Shown here: piece after piece, positions 36,396 through 48,299 of the stretch | Layout of the letters: the number at the start of each line of letters is the position of its first letter | How positions within the stretch are numbered: position 1 is the stretch's first letter | Source: Earliella scabrosa | Lineage: Eukaryota; Basidiomycota; Agaricomycetes; Polyporales; Polyporaceae | Assembly (NCBI GenBank): GCA_022605405.1 | Contig: JABYQQ010000031.1 | Location: 310,001-374,000 of the forward strand | Direction: 5' to 3' | DNA length: 64,000 nt | Made by a program: the position numbers and the translations under genes | The notes under the pieces: model-generated | What the model was told of the DNA's origin: nothing | Database searches by the model: none | Seen by the model: the letters and a program-made list of their open reading frames with translations, nothing else

Positions 36396-37729
36396 ATAGG
36401 ATGGTGCGGCGTGGGTCGGGATGAAGTCGCCCAACGTAGCACGTGCCGTCGCGACCTTGCGTAGCCAGGGGTGGGACGACTACTACGTGCGACATGTCGC
36501 AGCGTAGCAAAGGGTGCGCGACATGACGTAGCCGGAGGGTATGCTTGCATATGTAGCCGTGAGCCTCGAGCAAGGCTGGAGGCGCTCCATCAGGACAGGT
36601 CGAGAGCGATTCATTAGGCCGTCTGAACCATCCAGGCCTCCCTTCACACTGCACTCAAATCTTAGATAGTTGAAAAACCTGGGTCTCGTTCGAATTCGGG
36701 TAGTAGCAATGCATTCATGCTCTAGTAGCTCTACCACTACTGGCTAGTACCGAGTCCAGACCGTCTCGTCCCAGCCTCGCGCCGCGTCCCCGCGCTCGTT
36801 CCCCTTGACATCCTCTGCCCTAGGTCCTACTTACGATGCGTCCTGCAGAACGAGTTAGGGGAAATTAAAACGAGTGAGACATACAGCTTCAAACACGAGT
36901 CAAGCCTGTGGACTAGCCAAGTTAACTCATGTGAGTGATGAATGGACTCGGAGCCATCGCGCAGACATACCGTTATGGGGACATACCATTACAAAAGCGC
37001 CATTTCTTCGTCTAGTGCTGCACTGACATCCTGAAATGCATGGACAAACAGCATGAGTTAGCGTATGAACCAGCGCATTGTACTTACCACCTGAGCCCTC
37101 GACATGTAGTAAGTTGAGGACCGACTGGAAGATGTCCATTGGGACGCCTCCAAGGTCATGGTACTGAGGCAGCACCATGTCATGGCAAGCTCCTCGCCCT
37201 GTAGCGTAGACCCAGAGGAAGCAGGATTGTAAGACTCATGGGGGTAGAGGGCTAATGTGGAGCCTGGAGGTGGGGATGTCCGAGCACAGTGAGGGAAGGC
37301 GAGTTTGACAAGTCGTCCGATATTTGAGCAGAAGGCATAGCATCCAGGCTGCCAGCGCATCCCAGGGCCATGAGCTAGGGACGAGGCGCAGTCACACAAG
37401 TGGTCTCATACGGCGACATGAGGGCGTAAACCAACGCGATGTGAGGCGCGTCCAACTCGCGCCTCCTCCAGACCGAGGTCATGTCGCGGACCTCGGCGCT
37501 ACATCATGTGAACCCTCCTCGCAACCCTCTGCTACATTTGCGACACAACCTCCCTGGTTCTCTCCAGACCCGCAAGCGATCTCATATCGCGTACCTAAAT
37601 GCTAGACTGTGCGTAGCAACCCAGCAGACGTTACCTAGCTCGTGCTAACTCTCATCGCGCGTAGCGGGTCCCTGCTACGTCCTCTCTCTAGACCTCGGAC
37701 ACCCCAGGCGACATACTCCGCTCACGCAG
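36396..37729. other. Mostly uninterpreted; one coding-like minus-strand fragment
   Basis: At 37092-37220 on the minus strand an open segment reads 'FLWVYATGRGACHDMVLP', then 'QYHDLGGVPMDIFQSVL' and 'NLLHVEGS', which is protein-like and ends at a possible donor. I could not extend it in phase in either direction and do not recognise it. The rest shows nothing I can support. Confidence 0.3.
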
Positions 37730-40493
37730 TGTATTCGAGTTTAACGTGGGCAACGATATACTCGAGGCCCTCGAGGAGGCCCGACAGGCCCTCACTCCTG
37801 CGAAAGAGCGGCAACCATCCGACACAAGCTACATCAGGGTTTCATCCACCGGATCGTTCGTGGCCACGGACGATGAAAGCGATGGCTACTCCGATAGTGG
37901 TCGGCTGGTGGCTGATTTTGGACGCGTGCATCTCGGTGACTCTGCCGTTCCTCGCTCCGCAATCTCTGTGCGTGTATTCAATCCAATGCAGTACAAACAC
38001 CATTGTTGAACTCATCTGCATTAGAACTGGGATTCTGAAGACGGTTCCATTGGGGCTACACGTGTCCGCACCGCCGAGTATCATGGTTCGTTGTACGCGG
38101 AGTCCGATAGGACACCTGTCATACCCCTGGAGCAAGCCAGTAGTATGGCTGCACCTTCCGCTCCTCAGCCCGTCACTTCGCCAAATGTTCCTACAACAGC
38201 TCCTGCCCCCCAACTACCATCGACAACGCAGCCGAGAAGGAGACTTCCCGTTGACCCACGAGAGCGTAACTCCCTTATGTCCCTCAAAGCTGCGATGGAG
38301 CACAACTCAATACATGGTATGTTCATCACTGCTAGGCGCAACAATAATGACCATTCTCATTCTCGATTGTGCAGCGATTGGCTACTGCATGACAGTCGTG
38401 TGTAGTCAAACCTTTGGAGAGTGATGGCACCTATTGACATCTACTATAGAAGCTTGACAAAGCCAAAGCAAGGTCTTTGGACGACGAGGCCTGCTCACTA
38501 CGTGATATGCGGATGCCTATTGACACAGGTAAGTATTTGTCACTCACTGTGACGGTAAACTTGTGTCATGAGAACTCACTGTTCCTGTTGATATTGTAGC
38601 GGATGCACCAACGTGAGAACTATTCAACTCGTGCCTAGACGGAACGGCTGACATGATGCCTAGTTGGTTCTTTGAAGAACGCCTCGCTATGAAGTTCCTT
38701 GACGACGAAGGAAATCTGCATGACGAGTGGCCCTCTTATCTACACGAGCTCGTAGATGCCAAGATCTGGGTTCCGGCAGGTCCAGAAGGCCAGCACATCG
38801 AGGAACGCACTCTGACGTATAGAGACAGTGGAAGCGTCTGTGAGTGCAAGCATGTTTCATCACCTATATGTGCATTGTAACATGCTATCAGCCCTAAGAC
38901 GTTGGGGCAAGGACTACAACCTACAAACCCTCATACCCGCTCGAGACTGGGCTAAAAGCCGTGAAACCCAGTCAAGCCTAGAGTTGCCCCGAATCGTTGC
39001 ATGTGCCGCCAACGAGATCGTTGTGAGGCAACAATTCGATGGAAATCTCGGCCTGGCAATCCCCGGGTATGTCGAATCACTGAGTGTGGTGATTGCGGTG
39101 TATCCTGATTATGTTGTCTCTAGAAGTAGACATCCTTTCAACACTGATACTGGTACTACGGGAGACATAGCTGTAAGTGTTTCTATCTCATCGTTTTCCG
39201 TGGGCCGGCGGACCAACCAACTTCATGTGCTACAACATAGACTTTCTGCGATGCGCTGCGCCTCAAGACGGGCCATGTAGAAGCGGTACGTATCTTCAAA
39301 TCGTACATGTCATCATGTCTGATACTATGCACTGATACACGCACGCGTGACTGCAGCCCACGCGAATGCTGATTCGCCTAATTCATCCAACGGTGGCACG
39401 GTTGAAGTGTGGTCCCAGAGCGTACGTCCTACAATCAATCATGATGGACATCATTTTGACTCGAATCTCACAGGACAAGCTTTCTATATTTTGGCAACTA
39501 CTGGCCCTGTGCTTATGAATTTACTAGCAGTACTGCGGGGACGCATGACACGACCAAGACTATCGTCGCGCCACGTTTGGGACCAAAAATACAAGTCTTC
39601 CGGCGATCCTCCGGTCGATACTGGCAGTGGGCTTTCAATATGGTCGCAATGACGCTGCTGGAGCCGATGACATGGGGCTCCAAACCCAGACGCGACTCTG
39701 AGGATCCAGCTCTGTGGCGCAAGCATCGGATTGAGATGCCTTCTGAGCTGAATTGCACTCAATTCGTCTCTGGATTGTATGGAACACCTCTCGCACCGAA
39801 TTCTGCAGTTTCCGGGGTAACCATGGTCCTTGATACATGTGAGAGACTTCATCTATCCGTGCTATTTATTCATCGCATGAACGTAACTGATGTATATATT
39901 CTCCCTGCCAGTGGCCGCCAGAACCTCTCTTCCGCCATCCGTGGTTGATCAGATTCGGGAGAAATGGCTGAACAACGACAAGGCGCAATACGGGGTTCGC
40001 GGGCTATACATTCCTGCCACCAAGAACCTCGATGAATGCGATATCATCTTCGAATTTGTTGGCGCAGACGGTGAAGCTGTGTCATTTCGATGCACTGCTA
40101 GTCGTTTCTTGATGTCGCCATGGAAAGCGAATGGAATCCACCACGTGCCGATCAAAGCTGGGGAGCGTCCCGTAGGTTCACACTACTATACCTTAGGAGT
40201 TGTGAGTATCATATCCCTACCAGTCAGCCTCCTGCGCGCGTCTCACTCACATCCGTCCGATCTAGAATTTCTACTGGGCTGCATTTGTACACCACGAGGT
40301 GGTCTTCGCTCAGGGTGGCCATGGACTTTCCAGCGGTGATGTAACCGAGGCATCAGTCAGACTTGCAGCACAACGTCTGTTGAATACCTCGGGGCAACCT
40401 CTTGGGGAGGAAAAGATCACTTTCCATGACCATCCCGGAAGGCTCATTCACATCCTGAACCCAGAGAACGCACATGGGATTCCGTTGCCCTAG
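37730..40493 (+). CDS. Pepsin-fold (peptidase A1) homologue, catalytic motif altered, model partial
   Basis: A multi-exon gene whose pieces follow the order of an A1 aspartic peptidase. A disordered N-terminal region (37.75-38.3 kb, 'GNDILEALEEARQAL' and a Pro/Thr-rich stretch) is followed by 'MRMPIDTGAD' (first catalytic DTG at 38522), 'TLTYRDSGSV', 'VVRQQFDGNLGLAIPG' (the FDGxLGLG landmark), 'YWQWAFNMVAM', then the second catalytic site at 39829-39838, which splices to 'VLDTLAART'. The C-terminal lobe continues with 'CDIIFEFVGADGE' and 'NFYWAAFVHHEVVF'. The second DTG is therefore DTL, suggesting loss of catalysis. The start, some central junctions (39.1-39.45 kb) and the signal peptide are unresolved. 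It is either a pseudo-enzyme or a decaying gene. Confidence 0.5.
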
Positions 40494-40849
40494 CCGAAAG
40501 ATACGTTAGGGCTGCTTGTCTGTTGGTGTACATACAAGACAGCTGTACGCGTCAAGTTTGTTCAAACTCATGTGGATGCCTGTCAAGCCCGTACTTGTAC
40601 TATCACTGTGAATATAGATCCATATGGAGTTTGTCAATGGGAGACGGAGACAGCTCCTGCGTATCCCAACATAATGACTCGGCGTATCTTCCTGCCTTTT
40701 CGCTAAGTCCCACCCAACTGGCATACTTAGTACTGACAAGCACGCATGCACATTGAGAAGTCGCTGAATCAATCGTAATTCGTGAGTTTCTGATCGAAAT
40801 GCGAGCTATTCCTACAACGAAAGAGAGCGACTACGTCCCTAGCTGAACA

Positions 40850-42060
40850 TCTCATCGGGCGAAATGATAGAAGCGACGGGCTGCGAGGCGAACGGACCCA
40901 GTACGAATAACAACAGGAGTGATCGTAGGGGCTGTCGTGGACCTCCGAGTAGCCGTGCGAGAAGCAGTCACTGGCAATCGCCGAGGTTGTGTTTGTTGAC
41001 GACCGTCGACGTGTAGCGCATCGTAGCAGGGGTGCGAGCAGTCGGTGACTCGGAGGCACGTCGCGGAATCCGAAGTGGCACGGTAGCCGGAGAGCCTGGT
41101 GTTCGAGTCGCAGACGCCAGTCCGTCGCCGACAACAGGGAGGTGTCAGTGGTCGGAGGTCGGAGAGTGTCAATGAGACTGTGCTCGCGGTTGCGTCGGTG
41201 GCGCTCTTCGTGCTCGTAGAATCAAAGGTTGCAGTGGGTGGAGGTGACAGTCGTAATCAGATGTTGTGGCGGACTTCGATGATAAGAGCCCGAGTACTCT
41301 GAGTGTACGTGGGTTCAACCGAGGCTACAAGCGATGGAGTCGAGGTTAGAGCAACAGATGTACTAGACGATTCCACCGTATACGTTCCCGTGCTGCGGGT
41401 CTCAGGGCTCATGGTTGCCCTTGTCTGGGATGTCCGAATTGCGTCAGAAGTTGTGACGACCATGAATTCGGATGCAGCTTCTGAAATGGAAATCACGGTC
41501 ACCAGCGGCACAGTGCTGGTGGCGGTAGGCTCAATAGTAACCGCCGAAGTCGTGTCCAAGGTTGAGCTGGCAGCAGTGCAACATGATCGAGTCTGTTTCT
41601 GTGCGGGAGGCAGTGGCAGTCACGATCGAAGTGACACCAATCGTGGCCTCGGACGTGGTCGTGAAAGAAGTCTCCGAGTTGATCTAGGAGAACGTCGCCG
41701 TAGCGTCCGAGTTTCTCGTCGTCTCAGGTGACTCCGAAGTAGTCGATTTGGGTGTGGTCGTGTTCGAGGATCTCTGGAGTCGGTAGCGGTACCCGAGGGT
41801 ACCAAGCCCGAAGACGTCGTAGTCCATAGCAGCGGCCTCAGGCCCCTGTGGTATGACAGATGTCAGAGCCTCAGTGGTATCCGTAGCCGTCTCGGTACCA
41901 GGTCGAGTTGATAGATATCATGATCCCTAGAGTCGGGACCGTGGAGTCTGGACTCGCGGTCGCTTCCGTGACTGTCCCATCCGCGCTCGTCGTGGCCTCA
42001 GTAGGGGTCGCAGCCTGATCGGCCCGGCGCTCCTCGATGCCACCGAGTCCGTGTCTGTTG
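40850..42060 (-). pseudogene. Ser/Thr-rich (mucin-like) protein relic
   Basis: On the minus strand, stretches such as 'TTSEATIGVTSIVTATAS' and 'VTIEPTATSTVPLVTVIS' are strongly Ser/Thr/Val-rich, as in fungal cell-surface proteins. The frame shifts near 41.56 kb and meets a stop at 41257. The continuing frame after the stop stays Ser/Thr-rich, then becomes Cys-bearing ('SATCLRVTDCSHPC'). Several lesions indicate a dead gene. Confidence 0.4.
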
Positions 42061-42594
42061 TCCTGCTAAGCGCACTGGCTTTCCCGCTGCAGGACTAGGA
42101 CTGCAAGCTCGCCGAGGAGGAGTTTTAACCGCTCAAATTCACGTGGATACGAGGAAAGGCAATGTTCGTTAAGAGTACGAATAGAGCCAGGGATTGGTGT
42201 ATCACAGCGATATGAAGATCGATGACTTGCTATGGATTTCCTTTACGATGGAGTGGTTTGACCGTGAACGCGACGAACTAGTGGGAGGAGACGACGCCTG
42301 AGAAGTGATTGACGATTGGCAACATCATCGAGCCGATGAGACGCCGGACGACAGGGCACGCGCGCCCATGTGAGAGCAATTATTTAATCGACTATATTTG
42401 ACACGTACGTTGCGGAAATACGGGCTACACCTCCCCATGCTTCTCGTCAATATTGTCGGCAAGCGTGGGAGGTGGTCGAACCGACTCGGAGCTTGAGGGG
42501 ATAACTCGCTTGCTCGTCAATGACGTCTGAGTATGATGTATGTGCGGGACGAGTTGGACGGCGATCTGACCTTTGCAGCCGTCTGTAACTATCG

Positions 42595-43240
42595 TCAACC
42601 AATGGCGCGTAAGACGTCAAGCCATTGACTCTGACTCCCGAGGATGAACCATCCATGGTTAGTATCTCCGGGATAGGGTGTATGTGCACCGAGAGCAGCA
42701 AGTATGGCACGTAGGCGAGCGTAGAAGCCGTAGTCCAGTGCCAATGTGGGGTTGCTGTGTCCAGCTCGGAAGCGGTCGAACGGGTACAGGACAGGGGCCG
42801 TCCCGCAATGGAGGGTCACGGACGTGCCTGATCATGAGTCCATGGACGGCACGGTGACGAGCGCGAGGTGTGTTGCCGACAAAACTGCTCGGATTATAAC
42901 ATACCTAGAGGATGACGGCAATACATGGCGCTGGCAGCGCTCAGCGCAAACGCGGAGGTCTAGAGTGAGTGCGGGGTTCAATTAAACCCTGTATTGGGAA
43001 GGGGAGCGTGGGGAAGACGTACCAACTGGACAGGAGGTTTCAGACGAGCGTGAGGCACCGAGAACAGCCGCGGTGGCGGACCTCGCGCGAGGGCAAGGGT
43101 CGTGTGGCGAGTCACGACACGAGATTACTCGGTCGATGGGAGAGACTAGGGGCGTCGGAAGAGGGGCGGAGCGTACAAAGCGTATGAGGCCGTCATCTCG
43201 CGCGTACACGTACACTGTGAGCAACGGGATGCCCTCGCGA
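42595..43240 (-). repeat. Dispersed repeat, copy R1 (inverted)
   Basis: The reverse complement of this segment aligns over roughly 600 bases with 58600-59290. Shared landmarks include CTCTCCCATCGACCGA, TTCTCGGTGCCTCACGCTCG, ACGTCTTCCCCACGCTCC, TCCGAGCAGTT and a coding-like segment 'GFYARLRAILAALGAHTPY'. No terminal repeats or target-site duplication could be established by eye. It may be a solo LTR or another mobile-element fragment. Confidence 0.6.
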
Positions 43241-43489
43241 GGCGGGCCGAGAGGTTGAACCGGGCGGGGCAGGGAGAGACAGGCCGTGGCATTCGCTTGC
43301 ATTCGTGAGCTTTGGCTGGAGGAACCACGCGCAGTGATCATGCAGCTGTCGCGCGAGCTCGGCGACGAACCTCCAGCGCAAGTTGGCGTCTCGGTGGCCC
43401 GCTGAGAGTGACGAGTCCGACAACCATGGGATTGTTTGTCAACGTCTCGCTAAACACAGCGCCAGCTGGCAGTAAGCTCAAAAAAGGGG

Positions 43490-44010
43490 AATCAGGGACA
43501 ACACACCATCGGGTTCCCAGAGGTCCGTGCGGCGACGCACGACGAGCACCGAGTACCTCAGAAAGCTTACGCTGAGGGCGGAGCGGGATGTAGTGTTTGT
43601 CGTCGGAGTTTCTGGAAGAACCCGGGCTGGTCGGCGCTTCCTTTGCCCGAAGCTCCATCTTGAGCTGAGTCCGGACCGTCGAGTCATAAGCATTGTAAAC
43701 CCTCGTGGTACACTAAGGTCGCTCGCAGCTAGGAAGCAGTGAGATCGTTTCTGTCACGCTATGATGTACATGGAGGGCGATGCGGCCCCCAGGTGGAACC
43801 GGTCACGGTTGCTCGATCTGAGCGCGTGCAGCCTGAGAGATACCGGGCCCCAGTGCTTAGTAGCTGGTCCGAAACCTGTTCATTTTTCTCCCATTCAATG
43901 CGGGACAGAGGATCTACCTGCAACAGTCACCTGTGTGTGCTGAATGTCTGCATGTGCGGCTCGCCGGAGCTGGGACGGATGCGGAGTTCCGAATGGGCTG
44001 TAGGTACAAG
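43490..44010. pseudogene. Decayed P450 3' fragments
   Basis: Two pieces related to the CYP63-like gene. On the plus strand at 43760-44010, '[16 protein letters not shown]' matches the heme loop '[17 protein letters not shown]' with the essential Cys changed to Tyr, followed by a near copy of the last exon (GAATGGGCTGTAGGT against GAATGGGCTGTGGGT). On the minus strand at about 43500-43610, 'YSVLVVRRRTDLWEPDG' matches '[17 protein letters not shown]', so this piece is inverted. No full reading frame remains. Confidence 0.65.
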
Positions 44011-44110
44011 GTGAGGCCGGAATCTGCGCCGTACGGCGGTCCCCCTGTAGACGAGCTTTGGAGCATAGCCGGCGTCGGCGACAATCCGGTGCGCGGCTTC
44101 CCCACCGGCC
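43960..44110 (-). pseudogene. Protein-kinase-like relic B
   Basis: The minus-strand reading 'AHRIVADAGYAPKLVYRGT' corresponds to 'FIVDAADAPKVVYCGA' of relic A and to kinase N-lobe wording common in basidiomycete kinase-like genes. It is short and overlaps the P450 relic on the other strand. Confidence 0.45.
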
Positions 44111-44325
44111 AGTCGGCAGGGGAAAGGTATACACATCATATAAGCGCGCCGCGCGATGGAAGTCCGGGCCAGGGGTTGACAAAAAATTCAGGTCAACGAA
44201 GAGAAGACAGCGATCATCTCGGAGCTAACACAATCGCCCGTGCATGGAACAAGGAATCGGTTCAGAGTCCCTGTGCAGAACATCTGAGCGGCTATGCCAG
44301 GCCGATGGTCGTAACAAAATGCCAC

Positions 44326-46092
44326 TCACTCATGCTGTTCGTCGTACTTCCACACAACACGCGGATCTGCGCACCTACGGGGATGGAATTCGACCCACGT
44401 GCTGCAAGGCTCTCCGTGGCAGATGAGCGCGACGAACTCGAGCAAGGGGCACGCCTCCATGATGCCGACGACTTCCCATCCTCGCGAGTCTCGGAGCGTC
44501 GCTCTCCAATCGTATCTGTCATGAAAAGACTCGACATATGGTGGACATTCATCGTGGAAGTCGAGATTTAGGTACGCTGTGCGCAGGCGACGTAGATCGG
44601 TCAAGATGTGGAGTATGCGATCCTGGGTATTAGTGTGAGTATCGGGAGATCCATGACGGGGATAATGAGAATGACGGCGCTCACGTAGTCGACTAACGAG
44701 TCCCGATCGGCGCGATACCGATGCAGGGCGAGGTGCTCGAGTTGCGGGAGCGCAATCACCAGGTGTTTGAGCAGTTCATCGTCCTCGTCGGCCGTCTGCA
44801 CGATGTAGACGAGCTCCATGCGCGATAGGCGAGGGAGTGACATCCGCTTCAAGATGTGCAGGCACTCGGCGGCGGTAAGAATTGGCTGGGAGAAGCCGCT
44901 ATCGAGCAAACCGAGGTTGTGGTAGTATCGAGGCCAGTCTCGCAAGGTGAGGTTGGTGAGGCGGCTCGTGTCGATGGAGAATATGGCGTCATCGATAGCG
45001 GGATAAGCGATTTGGAGGGATTCTAACTGCCACGGTAACTGTGTTGCTGAGCGACGCCCTAATGTTGATATTCTACCGGTTCCTCGTGCACGTTGCGCTA
45101 TCATGATTGATAGATGTCGTAGTGTAGGTAAGCATGAGAGTAATGGTCGAAGAAGAGTGGTCTGCGCATCGTTGAGATATCGACCATGGATCTCCAGAGA
45201 GCGAAGACGCGGCCAAGGCATGTTAGTCATTGCTGCGAGTGGCGACGTCTCCATCGGGATCTTGAGACATTCTGCCGTAGTGTTCATTGTGAGGATGAGG
45301 CGAGACAAGCATTGTGCCTCGACTGCAAAATCATCTTGAAGGGTCGTCTGCGAATCATCACCCCTCGACCAGAGTACATACAGGATTTCTCGCCAGATTG
45401 TCACATTGTATGAGAGCACAGAGAGTCGGTTGGGAACTGTGGCGAGGAGGTCGGAAGCATCGGGATATGGCTCGACGCCAAAGAAAGCGGTAGGAGTGTT
45501 GATGAAGATCGACGTGATAGTAGGTTTTGCGAGACACTTGCTTAGGGTACCCCAGTGTATACCTAGACAGCCCTCTGCGAAGGTGATCGAACGGATCCCT
45601 GGTAGAACATCTAGCTCCATCCCGGCTAAGACCCGGGAGTCGGGATCAGCCATACTGCGAGCAAGATTGTGAGGCTTTCCCGTTCAAAAGAAAGGGAAAG
45701 GCTCGCGCGTACGGTACTAATATCGCGACCGTGTAGGTAAGATGACTATGGGTTTCAATCAGCATGCACCACATTATAACACACTCTAAAGACTAACCGG
45801 ACGAACGGGCGGATGGCGGTCGGAGGCGCCCCGGAAAGCCCACGTGGATGGGCGGCGCAGCGTGCAAAAAGATGCGGGGCGCATAGTCTGCGGAAAAAGT
45901 GGGATGTAAGAGCAAATTTCGCCAGAGAGCCCCGGTCCTCAAGCATTCGGACTGCGATGAGGTTGAAGACATCTTCATTAATGACACTTTCCAACTGCGA
46001 AACCCCATCCAGCGTCAGTGGAGCCGTAATCCGTAGTGGGTGTACAGTCTCACCGCTACTGAGGGTCGCATAGGCTCAATATTAATCTGCAT
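44326..46092 (-). CDS. F-box protein B (500 residues)
   Basis: A paralogue of gene A. Exons 46054-46092 (39 bases), 45798-45994, 44685-45654 and 44326-44622 sum to 1503 bases with all junctions in phase. N-terminal F-box-like region 'SVINEDVFNLIAVRMLE' and 'LTSHFFRRLCAPHLFARC', then a leucine-rich region ('LRSLEIHGRYL', 'LTLRDWPRYYHNLG', 'LEHLALHRYRADRDSLVDY') and tail 'GWEVVGIMEACPLLEFVAL'. Segments such as 'HLALHRYRADR' are nearly identical to gene A at the DNA level (44715-44860 against 33835-33980). It is head-to-head with gene C. Expected role: substrate receptor for a Skp1-Cullin-F-box ligase (inference). Confidence 0.85.
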
Positions 46093-46510
46093 GTTGGTGG
46101 TTGGTGGGTTGGTGGTGCCACGCAAATGAAGCAGAGAGCCGAGCTCAAGGCGCAACATTCGAGCGTGGGATTATTTGTCATCGATCATAATGGTGGCGCT
46201 CAAGTTGTTGAATCACGCTGGCACATGGTATGTATGTACTTACTACCAGCCATTCAACTCGAGAGTAGTGAAGCTTAAGTTCAAGTGAGCCAACCTGTTC
46301 CCCGCGCTGAGATCGGAGTAGAAAACAAACCGGCGTGATACACACCGCAAGCGACGCTACAGAAGACGACTGAGCCTCCGGGCTTCCTCACTCCTCCTGG
46401 ACTGTACTTATGTTCATCAGCTCTTGTGAATCGTAAGTAATTACCATCAGTCCTGCTCCGCCCGAGCGTCGAAGAGTCTCTCGGTTGTCCCAGCCTGGTT
46501 ATGACTAGCA
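46093..46510. promoter_or_regulatory. Shared divergent promoter region of F-box genes B and C
   Basis: 418 bases separate the two divergent start codons. No clear TATA box on either strand. Confidence 0.4.
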
Positions 46511-48299
46511 ATGTTCGATGTGAGTTGATGAGTCAGAACTCCACGCTTCATAGATTAACACTGATGGCCATGTCCGATGGCGGTAGTTCAGCGAGGACGT
46601 CTTTGCCCTCATCGTCGACAAGCTGCTTGAAGACAGGGGCTCGTTGGCGAACCTATCTCGAACATCGCGAAACCTCCGGTCAATATGTGCCCCGTTTCTC
46701 TTTGCTCGTTGCGTTGCTCATCCGGACGGGATCTCCGGCATCCCGCCGTCTGTCCTTCGTCCATACATCCGGTACGTTGTGCATCCAATTTGCGCGGCTG
46801 AGCTGAGTGTCATTGCCGTCAGTCACATCACCTATATTGCCACTGGGGTTCCGTACGTCGTTCACCTCATACAACATTCCGACTGCGCTGACTCCTAGCA
46901 AAGTATCGACAAAACAAGTGCAGCAGTGCCTATTGCAACAATGCTGGACCACCTGCCGGCCATACGCTCAGTCACCATTGTCAGTGGCCATCCCAGCGTT
47001 ATCTGGGAGACAATCGACAAGTGCCTCGCCACGCCAGCCATCACCTCGATATGTGTCGAGCACGCCTCCTTCATCTCCGCTGAGCCCTACCCTGATACGC
47101 AGACTCTTGCTATCAGACCCAACAGCCTGTCTCGATTCTCGTACATCGCATACCCCTGGAGAGAGATTACACATTCGCTGGATCGCAGGGGATACGAGCA
47201 CATGGAGCTTGAAGATCTGTACCCGATCGAGACGCAATGCCTGTCCCGCATCGTGCTCGCGATACACACCACAGCGGAGCATCTCAGCCTTCCCATGAAG
47301 ACAGCACCGCTCGCAGTCATGGCCAACCTCCCTTGGCCACGCCTGCGTCGTCTGTCAATCCGTGGAAAGTATCTAAACGACTCGCAGGAGACCATGCTTC
47401 GCCCGTTGCTCACCAGCGTCCCGGATCTGCGCCGTCTGTCAATCATGGCAGGCAGGGAAATCGGCAGCGCTCCAGGCAGCCTAAGATACCCCATCCTCGG
47501 GCGATACCCTGAGGTCTCGCACATCCCGGAGACATGGAAACTAGAATCACTGGAGGTGGCATATCCAGACCCCGAGGACACCCTCTTCTCGGTTGACACT
47601 AGTCATCTCGTCCACCTATCCCTGCGCGACTGGCCGAGGTACTACCATGATCTCGGAGGCATCCACAGCGGCTTCTTTGCCCCCATCCTCACGGCCACGG
47701 AGTGCCTGCACATCCTGCAGCGCATGCAGCTCCCGCGATTGTCGCACCTCGAGCTCGTGTACATCGTGCACGCTCCCGATGAGGACGACGAGCTGTTGCA
47801 CTACTTGCCAGCGGCCCTTCCCCAACTCGCGCATCTTACGCTACACCGATATCGCGCCGATCGACGGGCATTGGTAGACTACGTGAGTCTCACCACTACG
47901 TTCGAGCTCGGAGCGCATGGCAGCCCGGGCCTGAGCTCGTGCGGTCCGACGCTCACTAACATCGGTCATGATGGACAGGAGCGGATCCTCAGAATCCTCA
48001 CCGGCCTTCGCCTTCTGCGCACGGCGCACCTCAATCTCGACTTCCACGACGAGTGCCCTGCGTACGTAGAGTTCCGGGAGCGGGCGGCTCGCTACCGCTG
48101 GATGCGCACCCTCCGCGACACGCGCGGCTGGGAGGTCGTCAACATCATGGAGGCCTGTCCGCTGCTCGAGTTCGTCGCCCTGATCTGTCACGGCTACCAG
48201 TTCAGCACGTGGGTGGAGTTTCATCCGCGCCGGTGCGCAAAGCCGCGGTTGGTGCACGTGTACGACAAGCGACACAGGTACGATCCCCTGCATGCATAG
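46511..48299 (+). CDS. F-box protein C (492 residues)
   Basis: The third paralogue, on the opposite strand. Exons 46511-46519 (9 bases, Met-Phe-Asp), 46587-46771, 46919-47882 and 47979-48299 sum to 1479 bases. The third exon has exactly the length (964) of its counterpart in gene A. F-box-like region 'SEDVFALIVDKLLEDRGSL' and 'RSICAPFLFARCVAH', leucine-rich region 'LRRLSIRGKYL', 'LSLRDWPRYYHDLGG' and 'LAHLTLHRYRADRRALVDY', tail 'GWEVVNIMEACPLLEFVAL'. The first exon is inferred: an in-frame TAG at 46584 excludes a longer second exon, and ATGTTCGAT followed by GTGAGT is the phase-correct choice. It is the most diverged of the three. Confidence 0.8.

Larger units (their letters stand above)
43740..46092. 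repeat. Segmental duplicate of 32.28-35.18 kb
   Basis: The order P450 3' end, kinase relic, F-box gene is repeated here in the same relative orientation. The sequence between the kinase relic and the F-box stop codon is also related (GGTTGACAA, CGTGCATGGAA and CAGAGTCCCT are shared), so this is a block duplication and not separate insertions. Confidence 0.65.
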
